A DNA stretch of 64,000 bases from Miltoncostaea sp963762825 (GCA_963762825.1 CAVXLZ010000001.1:868001-932000), one strand, 5' to 3'; numbered from the stretch's first letter, positions 35,803 to 43,948 are shown. The notes: a model not told the origin generated them from the sequence alone. Numbers and translations are program-made.

Positions 35803-36521
35803 CCGGCGGCCTCGAGTGCCCTCAGGCGGTTGACCTCGGCGTCCGGTAGGCGCGCGTAGACCGGCCGGGCCGGAAGGCCGCCTCCGCCCCGCGCCCGACG
35901 CACGAGCGCCGTGGCGCTCAGCCGGTGCCCCGGCGAGCCGGCTGCGAGACTTTGGACACCGCTCCCCGCGAGCGCGTCCGCGGCCACCCCGACTCCGCCG
36001 CCACCGGCCCACACCGGCTCGCCGAGCTCCACCAGGCGCGCGACGAAGTCGGCGGCGGCGAGGGCGACCGGCGCGATCATCTCGGTGAGCGCGTCGCCCT
36101 CGACACGGTAGGCGGCGGCGAAGAGCTCGCTCCGGCGAGCATCCTGCATGGGAGCCACCAGGGCGCCCGGCGGGGCGCAATCGGCGATGCCGAGCGCGAG
36201 AGCCTCGAGGGAGGAGGCGCCCGTCAGCGGAATCGCCAGCGCCTGGCCCAGGCCGAGGGCGGTCGCGAGGCCGATCCGCAGCCCGGTGAAGCCTCCCGGC
36301 CCGACGCCGACGACGATCTCGTCGAGATCGCCCGCCCGCGTCCCTGCGGCGACCAGCATCCCGTGGGCGGCCTCGAGCACCCGGCGGCCGGATCCCGGCT
36401 CGGGGCCGAGCCACAGTTCGGCGATGGGGCCCTCATCCCGAACGAGAGCCAGGCTCGGACTCGCCGTTGAGGTGTCGAGCGCGAAGGTCAGCAAGCTGGC
36501 GGCCGAGGTCGGAGCGGGCAT
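35799..36521 (-). CDS. tsaB: tRNA t6A biosynthesis protein TsaB
   Basis: A 240-residue TsaB (YeaZ) protein, the inactive paralogue of TsaD. Family blocks: LLTFALDTSTASPSLALVRD, LDEIVVGVGPGGFTGLRIGL (signature) and TGASSLEALALG. The metal-binding residues of TsaD are absent, as expected. It dimerises with TsaD and TsaE to make t6A. The start ATG lies 89 bp inside the 3' end of tsaE in another frame, an unusually long overlap that follows from the extended tsaE C-terminus. Confidence 0.93.
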   Translation of the reverse strand: MPAPTSAASLLTFALDTSTASPSLALVRDEGPIAELWLGPEPGSGRRVLEAAHGMLVAAGTRAGDLDEIVVGVGPGGFTGLRIGLATALGLGQALAIPLTGASSLEALALGIADCAPPGALVAPMQDARRSELFAAAYRVEGDALTEMIAPVALAAADFVARLVELGEPVWAGGGGVGVAADALAGSGVQSLAAGSPGHRLSATALVRRARGGGGLPARPVYARLPDAEVNRLRALEAAG

Positions 36522-36954
36522 CCGTCCCCCGGGGCGTCAACAGTACCAGCCGCCGATCGCCGCCCGCGTGCTGCAGCTCGACCTCCAGGCGCGGCTCCGG
36601 GAGCGCGGCGAGGATCGCGTCCGGCCACTCCACGAACGCGATGGCGTCGTCGCCGACGGCGGCCCGCAGCAGATCGGCCTCCTCGTCGTCCGGACCGCCG
36701 AGGCGATAGGCGTCGATGTGCGCGACCTCCACCTCGCCCCGATACCTCTGGGCCACGGTGAAGGTCGGGCTCGTGATCGGGTCCGTCACCCCGAGGGCCC
36801 TCGCGATCGCCCGCACCAGGGTGGTCTTGCCGGCACCGAGCTCACCGCGCAGGAGCACCAGGTCGCCCGGGCGCAGCATTCCGGCCAGCGCCTCCCCCAG
36901 GGCAGCGGAGCTGTCGGGACCCTCGCTCTCCCAGATGATCGGCGGCTCGCTCAG
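36433..36954 (-). CDS. tsaE: tRNA t6A biosynthesis ATPase TsaE
   Basis: A TsaE (YjeE) P-loop ATPase of up to 173 residues. Walker A region: GDLVLLRGELGAGKTTLVRA; switch SPTFTVAQRY; Walker B area VAHIDAYRL; and VEWPDAILAALP. It drives turnover of the TsaBDE complex. The conserved N-terminal helix (SSAALGEALAGML) precedes the first ATG, and the only suitable start is CTG 36954, which overlaps the uracil-DNA-glycosylase stop as CTGAGC. If CTG is not used, ATG 36879 would give a truncated N-terminus. The C-terminus overlaps tsaB by 89 bp. Confidence 0.9.
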   Translation of the reverse strand: MSEPPIIWESEGPDSSAALGEALAGMLRPGDLVLLRGELGAGKTTLVRAIARALGVTDPITSPTFTVAQRYRGEVEVAHIDAYRLGGPDDEEADLLRAAVGDDAIAFVEWPDAILAALPEPRLEVELQHAGGDRRLVLLTPRGTDARSDLGRQLADLRARHLNGESEPGSRSG

Positions 36955-37634
36955 AAGAGCCCGAGCTGGGTGTCGGGGGCGTCGGGCGCGGGAGGGGTCG
37001 CCGCTTCCCGCACCGGCGCCGGTGCGGTTACCTGTGCGGGGGCGGGCGGCACATCTTCGAGGAGCCCGGGGATCCGGGCGAAGTCCTCCTCGAGGGTGGA
37101 GAGCATCGAGCGGGTGTAGAGGGCCGCCGCCGGATGGAAGAGCGGGTAGAGGAGCACCGGCAGTCCGCCGATCTCGATCGACAGCTCATGGCCGTGGACC
37201 CGGGAGATCCCGTCGGGCCGGCCCGACAGCAGCTTGGTGGCGAAGTTGCCGAGCGTGCAGATGACGCGCGGGCGGATCAGCGCGACCTGTCGGAACAGGT
37301 GCGGCTCGCACTCGCGGATCTCCGCGGGCAGCGGATCGCGATTACCGGGCGGACGGCACTTCAGGACATTCGCCACGAAGACGTCGTCGCGCGTGAGCCC
37401 GATCCCCCCGAGGAGGGTGCCGAGGAGCTTGCCCGACGCGCCCACGAACGGAACCCCCTGGAGGTCCTCGTGATACCCGGGGGCCTCCCCCACGAACATC
37501 AGATCCGCATCCAGATCGCCGCTGCCCAGCACGACCTGCGTGCGCCCCTCGCTGAGGGCGCACCGGACGCATCCGGTGACCTCGTCGCGATGGTAGGCCT
37601 CGATCGCGGCGAGGCGGGCGGCGCGGTCGCTCAC
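36951..37634 (-). CDS. udg: Type 4 uracil-DNA glycosylase with C-terminal clamp-binding motif
   Basis: A 227-residue family 4 (4Fe-4S) uracil-DNA glycosylase. Cys ligands in TGCVRCALSEGR and, further on, in VLKCRPPGNRDP and VICTLGNFATKLL; active-site GEAPGYHEDLQGVPFVGASG and the HPAAAL motif after LLYPLF. It removes uracil from DNA to start base-excision repair. The protein ends in a Pro/Ala-rich linker followed by QLGLF at the extreme C-terminus, matching the pentapeptide that binds the beta sliding clamp. GTGAGC start; the stop overlaps the CTG of tsaE. Confidence 0.92.
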   Translation of the reverse strand: MSDRAARLAAIEAYHRDEVTGCVRCALSEGRTQVVLGSGDLDADLMFVGEAPGYHEDLQGVPFVGASGKLLGTLLGGIGLTRDDVFVANVLKCRPPGNRDPLPAEIRECEPHLFRQVALIRPRVICTLGNFATKLLSGRPDGISRVHGHELSIEIGGLPVLLYPLFHPAAALYTRSMLSTLEEDFARIPGLLEDVPPAPAQVTAPAPVREAATPPAPDAPDTQLGLF

Positions 37635-37675
37635 GGCCCCAGGCTACCGCGGCCCCCGGCCGGACGCGCCCGCGC

Positions 37676-37705
37676 TTGTGGGGCCGCGACGAGTGGAGTT
37701 ATGCT
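37676..37705 (+). promoter_or_regulatory. panC operon promoter and leader
   Basis: TTGTGG (37676-37681) and TATGCT (37700-37705) are separated by 18 bp, one of the best -35/-10 pairs in the window. It would give a leader of about 110 nt before panC, much longer than elsewhere here, and the panC ATG has no clear Shine-Dalgarno. The leader 37712-37824 contains no recognisable riboswitch. Confidence 0.5.
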
Positions 37706-37824
37706 TCCCACGTCGTTCGCGCACGGCCCGGCATCCCGCCCTGGGAGCTGGAGCAGAGGCGTCGGACGGGCGGTCCGCATTGCGGTCGCGTCCGCGTGTC
37801 CGGTGACGACTGAAGTAGCCCCTC

Positions 37825-38718
37825 ATGCCCTCTTCTTCCACAACCTCCCCGCCATCCGCCCTCGTGGTCTCCCGCTCGGTGGAGGACCTGCGCCGCGAGG
37901 TGAGCGCACTCCGACGCGCCGGCCGGTCGATCGCCGTCGTCCCGACGATGGGAGCCTTCCACGAAGGGCACCTCGCGCTCATGCGCAGTGCCGCCGAGCA
38001 GGGTCACGCCGTCGTCGTGACCCTCTTCGTCAACCCCACCCAGTTCGCTCCGACGGAGGACCTCTCCCGCTATCCCCGCGACGAGGAGCGCGACCTGGAG
38101 CTCGCGGCGGCCGAGGGGGTCGCGCTGGTCTTCGCGCCCGGCCCGGAGGAGATCTATCCGCCCGGTTTCGGCACCGCGATCACGGTCTCGGGCCCGAGCG
38201 CGGGCCTGGAGGGCGCGATCCGTCCCGATCACTTCGGTGGGGTGGCGACGATCGTCGCGAAGCTCCTCATCGCCGTCCGCCCCGACGTGGCGGTCTTCGG
38301 ACAGAAGGATGCCCAGCAGGTGGCGGTGGTCCGCCGGCTGATGACCGACCTGCACCTCGACGACATCGAGCTGGTCGTGGGGGCCACGGTCCGGGAGTCG
38401 GACGGCCTCGCCATGAGCAGCCGCAACGCCTACCTCGACCCGCTGGATCGGGCGGCGGCGACCGCCCTCCATCGGGCGCTCACCACCGCCGAGGCCCTGG
38501 TCGCCGGCGGGGAGCGCGACGCCGCCCGCGTGGAGGACGCCGCCCGATCGGCGATCGCCTCCGAGCCTCGGTGTGCGCTCGACTACGCCACGGTCGTGGA
38601 CTCCCACACCTTCCGGCCCATCGCGCGCATCGAGGGCGATGCCCTCCTCGCGGTGGCGGCCCGTGTCGGGCCGGTCCGCCTCATCGACAACGCCCCGCTC
38701 CCCACCCGGAGGGACTAA
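37825..38718 (+). CDS. panC: Pantothenate synthetase
   Basis: A 297-residue pantoate-beta-alanine ligase. Motifs: AVVPTMGAFHEGHLALMR (HxGH nucleotide-binding), LFVNPTQFAPTEDLSRYPR, HFGGVATIVAKL, AVFGQKDAQQVAVVRR, and the KMSKS-like SSRNAYL. It joins pantoate and beta-alanine with ATP. A Ser/Thr/Pro-rich N-terminal stretch of about 12 residues precedes the fold, so the true start may be slightly downstream, but no better codon with a ribosome-binding site is visible. panD and panB follow directly; only panE is missing from the pathway here. Confidence 0.95.
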   Translation: MPSSSTTSPPSALVVSRSVEDLRREVSALRRAGRSIAVVPTMGAFHEGHLALMRSAAEQGHAVVVTLFVNPTQFAPTEDLSRYPRDEERDLELAAAEGVALVFAPGPEEIYPPGFGTAITVSGPSAGLEGAIRPDHFGGVATIVAKLLIAVRPDVAVFGQKDAQQVAVVRRLMTDLHLDDIELVVGATVRESDGLAMSSRNAYLDPLDRAAATALHRALTTAEALVAGGERDAARVEDAARSAIASEPRCALDYATVVDSHTFRPIARIEGDALLAVAARVGPVRLIDNAPLPTRRD

Positions 38719-39123
38719 GTGCCGCCACGCACCCGCACCATGATGAAGAGCAAGATCCACCGCGCCACCGTCACCGACGCGAACCTGAACTACGTCGGCA
38801 GCATCACGGTCGACCGCGATCTGCTCGAGGCGGCGGACATCCGGACCCATGAGCAGGTCTTCGTCCTGAACATCAACACCGGCGCACGCTTCGAGACCTA
38901 TGCCATCGAGGGCCCGGCCGGTGGAGGCGACATCTGCCTCAACGGCGCGGCCGCGCGGCTCGCGCAGCCCGGCGACCTGGTCATCGTGCTCACCTACGCC
39001 CAGTACGACGAGGCCGACCTCGACGACTTCTCGCCCATCGTCGTGCACGTGGACGCGGCCAACCGGCAGGTCGCCGCCGAGTCGCTCGACGCCGGCGTCC
39101 CGGTCTCGTGGGAGAAGCAGTGA
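38719..39123 (+). CDS. panD: Aspartate 1-decarboxylase
   Basis: A 134-residue PanD zymogen. MMKSKIHRATVTDANLNYVG leads into the self-cleavage site Gly-Ser (YVGSIT), where the serine becomes the pyruvoyl cofactor; NINTGARFETYAIEG and NGAAARLAQPGDLVIVL follow. It makes beta-alanine for PanC. Two starts compete: GTG 38719, with GGAGGG five nucleotides upstream (38708-38713) inside the end of panC, and the family-typical ATG 38740. The ribosome-binding site favours GTG, adding seven residues. Confidence 0.95.
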   Translation: MPPRTRTMMKSKIHRATVTDANLNYVGSITVDRDLLEAADIRTHEQVFVLNINTGARFETYAIEGPAGGGDICLNGAAARLAQPGDLVIVLTYAQYDEADLDDFSPIVVHVDAANRQVAAESLDAGVPVSWEKQ

Positions 39124-39895
39124 CCACCGCGCCGTCGGCCGCCGACCTGCGGGCGCGCAAGGGGGGCCGGCGGCTGGCGATGCTGACCGCCTACGACTAC
39201 CCGACCGCGCTGGCCCTCGACGCCTGCGGCCTCGACATCCTCCTCGTGGGCGACAGCCTCGGGGAGGTCGAGCTCGGCTACGACACGACCCGGGCGGTCT
39301 CGCTCGAGATGATGGCCCACCACGTGCGCGCGGTCCGCAACGGCACCGTCGGCCACCCACGTCTGCGCCGACCTCACGGCCGGCACCTACCGCACCGCGG
39401 AGGAGGCGGTCGCGAGCGCCCGCGTGCTGATGGAGGCCGGCGCCGACTCGGTGAAGCTCGAAGGCGCCCTCGTCCCCCAGGTGGAGGCGATCATCGCCGA
39501 CGGGCATCCCGGTGATGGGGCACGTCGGGCTCCTCCCGCAGACGGCCGTCGTCTACCGACGCGAGGGAACCACCCCGGAGGCGGCCGACCGCATCGCCGC
39601 CGAGGCCGGGGCTCTCGACCGCGCGGGCTGCTACGCCATCGTCATCGAGGCGGTCCCGCCGGCACTCGCCGAGCGGATCACGACCGAGGTCTCCTGTCCG
39701 ACGATCGGCATCGCCGCGGGCCCGGAGTGCGACGGTCAGGTTCTGGTGTCGACCGACCTCCTCGGGCAGCTCCCCGACCCGCCGCGCTTCGTGGCCCCCA
39801 AGGCCGACGTGCACGGCATCGTCGTCGCCGCGGGTCGTGCCTTCGCCGACGACGTGCGCGGGGCCACCGAGGCAACCGAGCGTAGAGCGGTGTGA
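39120..39895 (+). CDS. panB: 3-methyl-2-oxobutanoate hydroxymethyltransferase (two frameshifts)
   Basis: PanB of about 258 residues, read in three pieces. Frame 1: AMLTAYDYPTALALDACGLD and LLVGDSLGEVELGYDTT. After an extra C near 39355, frame 2: HVCADLTAGTYRTAEEAV and EAGADSVKLEGALVPQVEAI. After an extra G near 39507, frame 3: IPVMGHVGLLPQTAVVYRR, SCPTIGIAAGPECDGQVLV and PRFVAPKADVHG. The 776-nt span minus two bases is 258 codons, as expected. All catalytic blocks are present, so an intact gene with two sequence errors is likely. It makes ketopantoate. GTG overlaps the panD stop. Confidence 0.85.
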
Positions 39896-40319
39896 GCCGG
39901 CCGATGGCCGACGCCGAGCGGCGCGCGTTCCTCATGGAGGGGACGCGCACGGGCAAGCTCGGCACCGTGCGCGCGGACGGACGCCCGCACGTCGCGGCCG
40001 TCTGGTTCGTCCTCGATGGCGACGACATCGTCTTCATGACCGGTGCCGGGACGGTGAAGGGACGCAACCTGCGGCGCGACCCCCGTGCCACGCTCTACGT
40101 GGACGACGACGCGCCGCCGTTCGCCTACGTCCGCTGCGACGGCGGGTGTCGATCGGCGAGGACCTCGGGGAGATGCTCGGCTGGTCGACCCGCATCGCCG
40201 CTCGGTACATGGGCCCGGAGCGTGCCGACGCCTACGGGAACCGTAACGCGGTGCCGGGAGAGCTGCTGGTGCGGCTCACCCCGACCCGCACGGTGGCCGA
40301 GGCCGGGGTGGCCGACTAG
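39892..40319 (+). CDS. PPOX-class flavin/F420-binding protein (one frameshift)
   Basis: A split-barrel protein of about 142 residues of the pyridoxamine-phosphate-oxidase superfamily. Frame 1: GTRTGKLGTVRADGRPHVAA, WFVLDGDDIVFMTGAGTVKG, RDPRATLYVDDDAPPFAYV. After loss of one G near 40140, frame 2: VSIGEDLGEMLGWSTRIAA, RYMGPERADAYG and VRLTPTRTVAEAGVAD to the stop. TxKGRNLRRDPRATL is typical of F420-dependent PPOX proteins, so F420 is the likely cofactor. GTG (GTGAGC) overlaps the panB stop. The 428-nt span plus one base restores 143 codons. Confidence 0.75.
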
Positions 40320-40352
40320 TAGTGCTGTGCGCGCCGGTCGGAACCCGGGCGG

Positions 40353-41213
40353 TCAGCCCGCGGCGTCGGGGGGCACGAACTGGCTGGCGGTGAACACGGC
40401 CCCCTGCGGGTCCCGCAGCACCGTCGTGCGCACCCACGGCATGTCGACGGGCGGCACGAGCACCTGCGCGCCGAGCTCGGCGGCCCTGGCGGCGACCGCG
40501 TCGGCGTCGGCGACGCCGAACGTCGCGTCCCAGTAGGGCTCGGCCTCGTCGCCGAGCGGCACCAGCCACGCGACGGCATCCTCGAACCCTGCCGGAGCGC
40601 CCATCCCCGCCATCCGCGCCCGCAGGCCGGGATCGAGCTCCTCCAGATGGTCGCCGTAGCCGGGCCGGCGCAGCAGGACGGTGCCGCCCGCCTCCGGATC
40701 CGGCGCGTCGCCCTCCCAGCCGAAGAGCCCGCCATAGAAGGCGAGCGCCGCGTCCGTGTCGCGGCAGTGCAGCGCGCTGAAGTTCCAGGTCCCCGGCTCG
40801 TTCACCAGTACGGCGCCGCGATGGCGGCCCGGCTGCCAGATGCCGATTCGCGCGCCCTCGGGGTCGGCGATCACGGCCATGCGACCGGCGTCGAAGATGT
40901 CCATCGGGCCCGTCGCCACCGTGCCGCCGAGCCCCGTCGCCCGCGCAGCCGTCGCGTCGGCGTCGTCCACCCAGACGTACGTCCTCCACGACGGCGAAGG
41001 CGGGGCGCCCTCCGGACGCGAGCCGATGCCGGCCACGTCCTTGCCGCGCAGGGTGGCGGCGAAGTAGTGGCCGGGGGCCTCCGGCGGCATCTCGTCGGCC
41101 AGATCCCACCCGAACAGCCCGCCGTAGAAGGCCGCCGCCGCAGCTGGGTCGTCCTGCTCCAGGTCGACCCAGCAGGGGACTCCCGCCGGATACCCGTCTC
41201 GCTGCTCGATCAT
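40353..41213 (-). CDS. Two-domain VOC (glyoxalase/bleomycin-resistance-like) protein
   Basis: A 286-residue protein made of two vicinal-oxygen-chelate domains. Domain 1 begins GVPCWVDLEQDDPAAAAAFY and GGLFGWDL; domain 2 begins TWNFSALHCRDTDAALAFYG and GGLFGWEGD. Each ends with a DPEGARIG or DPQGAVFT metal-site-like strand. This tandem type is common in actinobacteria; substrates are rarely known. The ATG has GGGAG six nucleotides upstream. It is divergent from a WYL regulator 91 bp away, which is a plausible control link. Confidence 0.85.
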   Translation of the reverse strand: MIEQRDGYPAGVPCWVDLEQDDPAAAAAFYGGLFGWDLADEMPPEAPGHYFAATLRGKDVAGIGSRPEGAPPSPSWRTYVWVDDADATAARATGLGGTVATGPMDIFDAGRMAVIADPEGARIGIWQPGRHRGAVLVNEPGTWNFSALHCRDTDAALAFYGGLFGWEGDAPDPEAGGTVLLRRPGYGDHLEELDPGLRARMAGMGAPAGFEDAVAWLVPLGDEAEPYWDATFGVADADAVAARAAELGAQVLVPPVDMPWVRTTVLRDPQGAVFTASQFVPPDAAG

Positions 41214-41304
41214 CGTTGGCTCCCGTCGTCGTGGATCGGTTCCATGACGACCCTACGAAGGATTCCGGTCACTTTCTGTCCGCGATATCGGCGATGATCG
41301 ACGC

Positions 41305-42270
41305 GTGACCGGAACCGCCAGCCGACTGCTCGAGCTGCTCTCCCTGCTGCAGGTCCGGCGCGACTGGCCGGGGCCCGATCTCGCCGGGCGCCTGGGGGTG
41401 TCGGAGCGCACCGTCCGCCGTGACGTCGACCGGTTGCGGCGGCTCGGCTACCCCGTGGCCTCGGTCACGGGGCCCCTCGGCGGATACCGGCTCGCCGCGG
41501 GGACGGCCATGCCCCCGCTGCTGCTCGACGAGGACGAGGCGGTGGCGATCGCGGTCGGGCTGCGGACGGCGGCTTGGTCGGCGGTGGCGGGGATCGAGGA
41601 GACCTCGCTCCGCGCGCTGGTGAAGCTCGAGCAGGTGCTGCCGGCCCACCTTCGCACCCGGGTGCAGGCCGTCAGCGCGACCGCGATGCCCTCGCCCGGC
41701 GGCGGGCCGACGATCGACCCCCAGCATCTGGCGCTGCTGGGAGCCGCGCGCCGTGACGGCGAGCGCATGCGCTTCACCTACCGCCGCCGCGACGGGGAGA
41801 CCGCCCGCCGCGAGGTGGAGCCGCACGCGCTCGTGGCGCTGCACCGGCGCTGGTATCTCGTGGCCTGGGACGTCGCGCGCGACGGGTGGCGGACGTTCCG
41901 CATCGATCGCATCGCCGACCCGGTCGCCGCGAGCGTCCGCTTCTCCCCGCGCGAGCTGCCGGGAGGCGATCCGGTGGCCTTCGTCTCCGAGGGGCAGCGC
42001 GCCGGCGCGAAGGGCCACGAGGCGCGCGTGACGGTAAAGGCCTCCGCCGAGGTGGTGCGCCGCCGCATCGCCCGCGGCTGGGCCGACGTCACCCCGATCG
42101 ACGCGGGCACGTGCGAGGTTCGGACCGGCGACGACGACCTCGGCTGGCTGGCGTTGCGGATCATCGCGCTCGATGCCGAGTGCGAGGTCCACGGACCACC
42201 CGAACTGCGGGAGCGCCTCGCCGTGATCGGCGCGCGCCTGTCGCGCGCCGCCGGATCGGCCGCGCCCTGA
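41305..42270 (+). CDS. HTH-WYL transcriptional regulator
   Basis: A 321-residue regulator of the YafY type. The N-terminal winged helix is SRLLELLSLLQVRRDWPGPD, RLGVSERTVRRDVDRLRRLG and GPLGGYRLAAG; the WYL domain has VEPHALVALHRRWYLVAWD; a WCX-like C-terminal domain follows (EARVTVKASAEVVRRRI). WYL domains sense ligands such as nucleotides or small metabolites. The GTG start has GATGAT six nucleotides upstream. It lies between two VOC genes and probably regulates one or both. Length is normal. Confidence 0.88.
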   Translation: MTGTASRLLELLSLLQVRRDWPGPDLAGRLGVSERTVRRDVDRLRRLGYPVASVTGPLGGYRLAAGTAMPPLLLDEDEAVAIAVGLRTAAWSAVAGIEETSLRALVKLEQVLPAHLRTRVQAVSATAMPSPGGGPTIDPQHLALLGAARRDGERMRFTYRRRDGETARREVEPHALVALHRRWYLVAWDVARDGWRTFRIDRIADPVAASVRFSPRELPGGDPVAFVSEGQRAGAKGHEARVTVKASAEVVRRRIARGWADVTPIDAGTCEVRTGDDDLGWLALRIIALDAECEVHGPPELRERLAVIGARLSRAAGSAAP

Positions 42271-42328
42271 TCGAACCTCCCACCGTCGAGCTCGGCTGTG
42301 GCCTCCTCCTGTGAGACCATCTGCTCCG

Positions 42329-42688
42329 ATGATCACCCGGACCGACTTCATCGGCGTGCCGTCACGGGACGTGGACCGCGCCCGGGCCTTCTACCGCGAC
42401 ATCCTCGGGCTGCGGCCCGACGCCCACGCCGAGTACGAGAGCTGGGCGGGCGACACCTGCTTCGCGATCTGGTCGCCCGAGCAGGTCGGGATGCTCTTCG
42501 TCCCCCAGAAGGGGAATCCGTGGGCGCTGGGCGTGGACGACGTGCACGCGGCACGCGCCGCGCTGGAAGCCGAGGGCGTCGCCTTCACGGGCGACACTCT
42601 CGACACGGGCGTCTGCCACATGGCCCTCTTCAGCGACCCCGACGGCAACGACCTGATGCTCCACCACCGCTACGCGCCCTACCCATGA
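42329..42688 (+). CDS. VOC-family (glyoxalase-like) protein
   Basis: A 119-residue single VOC domain: FIGVPSRDVDRARAFYRDIL (first beta-alpha-beta unit), GLRPDAHAEYESWAG, HMALFSDPDGNDLMLHHRYA (second unit, with His and DPDG loop). Substrate unknown. The preferred ATG is 42329, immediately before ITRTDFIGVP; an upstream in-frame GTG at 42311 would add six residues. Separated by 58 bp from the WYL gene and oriented with it, so co-transcription is possible. Confidence 0.82.
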   Translation: MITRTDFIGVPSRDVDRARAFYRDILGLRPDAHAEYESWAGDTCFAIWSPEQVGMLFVPQKGNPWALGVDDVHAARAALEAEGVAFTGDTLDTGVCHMALFSDPDGNDLMLHHRYAPYP

Positions 42689-42848
42689 CGGGCGCTCGCG
42701 CCACTCGTGCTGATCTGTCGTGCATCTCGCTCGCACCGCTGAACGCCTTCTAGGTGATTGATTCCACGGACATCGCCGTGGTGCCGGGGTTCGAGGCAGA
42801 GGGGTCGAAGTCGACGGTTGCGATCGCACCGTCAACCTGGAGGCCACG
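42689..42848. other. Gene-free stretch left of the transposase remnant
   Basis: No protein-coding signal is convincing here. Codon-third-position GC is lower than in neighbouring genes. It probably contains the left end of the degraded insertion sequence that follows (the block TGGAGGCCACG precedes its ATG), but terminal inverted repeats were not identified. Confidence 0.4.
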
Positions 42849-43102
42849 ATGGACGCCGACCTCGACACCCTCTCTCACCGCGGTCTCTGTCACGGCCAAT
42901 GATCTCCTGCCCGCTCGGGCGCCCAACGCGCGCCGGATGCTCGACGACGCCGAGGTGACCACCTTGGCCGTCGCCCAGGTGGTCACGGCTGGAGCCGCCG
43001 CCAGGTCGCTCTCTGCCTCCTGCCCCATGTGCTTCGGGGCGGAGAGTCGGTCGTCTGCGACAAGGGCTATGTCTGGCCTGAGCGCATGGCATCGATCATC
43101 TA
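42849..43102 (+). mobile_element. Decayed IS982-like transposase remnant
   Basis: Three pieces of a DDE transposase are left. The N-terminus MDADLDTL in one frame breaks after eight codons; the next frame carries on with LTAVSVTANDLLPARAPNAR and DDAEVTTLAVAQVV, the typical first helices of IS982-type actinobacterial transposases. After an internal deletion of most of the DDE domain, the first frame resumes with LPHVLRGGESVVCDKGYVW and PERMASII with TAG. The VxxDKGY block is the classic strand around a catalytic aspartate. At least one frameshift plus a large deletion make it non-functional. It ends on the stop of the convergent ABC permease. Confidence 0.7.
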
Positions 43103-43948
43103 GCCGGCCACGGTCCGCTGGTAGGCGCGAACTGCCAGCGGGGCGCAGACGGCGATGATGGCGACGATCCAGGCCAGGCTGTAGAGCACGGGGTGCTGCA
43201 GCGACCAGGGCGGATCCGCGCCGAAGTCGCCGCTCGGGTTCCCGAAGAGCATCCTGAGGGCCTCCGCCATGGAGGTGACCGGATTCCACTCGGCCACGGT
43301 CCGCAGCACTCCGGGGAGGGTCGCCACAGGGACGAACGTGCTCGCGATGAAGGTGATCGGGAAGATCGCGGTGAACCCGACGCCCTGCACGGCCTCGACC
43401 GAGGGCAGCATCGTGCCCATGAGGACGCCGATCCAGATCACGGCGAAGGAGAAGGCGATCATCAGGGCGTAGCCCCCGAGCGCATCGGCGATGCCGCCGT
43501 TGATGCGCCACCCCACGACCAGCCCGCAGAGCGACATCAGCAGAATCGGGATCATCGCTCGCATCAGACTCGCCAGGGCGTGTCCGCCCAGCACGGCACC
43601 GCGGGCCATCGGCAGCGAACGGAAGCGGTCGATGGCACCGTTGGCCCGGTCGGACGCCAGGCCGATGGCGACGCCGAACGCTCCGAAGACGATCGTCTGG
43701 GCGAAGATCCCGCCCATCAGGAACTCGCGGTAGTTGCCGTCGGCGACGGTGATCGCTCCACCGAAGACGTAGGCGAAGAGGAGCACGAACATGACCGGCT
43801 GGAGCGTGACGTCGGCCAGCGCCTCGGGCTGGCGGCGCATGTGCTTCAGACTGCGGCGCGCCACCACCCACGAGTCTCCGAGGATGTTGCCGCGGCGCTC
43901 GGCGAGGGGGGGAACCGAAACCGGCGGGGCGGTCGTGGTGGCGGTCAA
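43100..43948 (-). CDS. ABC-2 type exporter permease (DrrB-like)
   Basis: A 282-residue membrane protein with six helices. Family features: DSWVVARRSLKHMRRQPEAL, LQPVMFVLLFAYVFGGAI, LMGGIFAQTIVFGAFGVAIG and ANGAIDRFRSLPMARGAVL (the DrrB-type cytoplasmic loop), and ATLPGVLRTVAEWNPVTSMA. It forms the channel for the ATPase encoded upstream, exporting drugs or lipids. The TTG start overlaps the ATPase TGA (TTGACC). Its TAG coincides with the end of the decayed transposase, so an insertion may have trimmed or replaced whatever lay downstream. Confidence 0.9.
   Translation of the reverse strand: MTATTTAPPVSVPPLAERRGNILGDSWVVARRSLKHMRRQPEALADVTLQPVMFVLLFAYVFGGAITVADGNYREFLMGGIFAQTIVFGAFGVAIGLASDRANGAIDRFRSLPMARGAVLGGHALASLMRAMIPILLMSLCGLVVGWRINGGIADALGGYALMIAFSFAVIWIGVLMGTMLPSVEAVQGVGFTAIFPITFIASTFVPVATLPGVLRTVAEWNPVTSMAEALRMLFGNPSGDFGADPPWSLQHPVLYSLAWIVAIIAVCAPLAVRAYQRTVAG

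Noticed and set aside
39120..39895. Programmed frameshifting in panB
   Set aside because: No slippery heptamer or stimulatory structure is seen at either shift, two separate insertions would be needed, and the same kind of indel occurs in unrelated genes.
42750..43028. A 92-codon minus-strand ORF or toxin-antitoxin gene in the gap next to the ABC permease
   Set aside because: The plus strand of the same DNA translates into recognisable transposase fragments, so the minus frame is a shadow of the relic.
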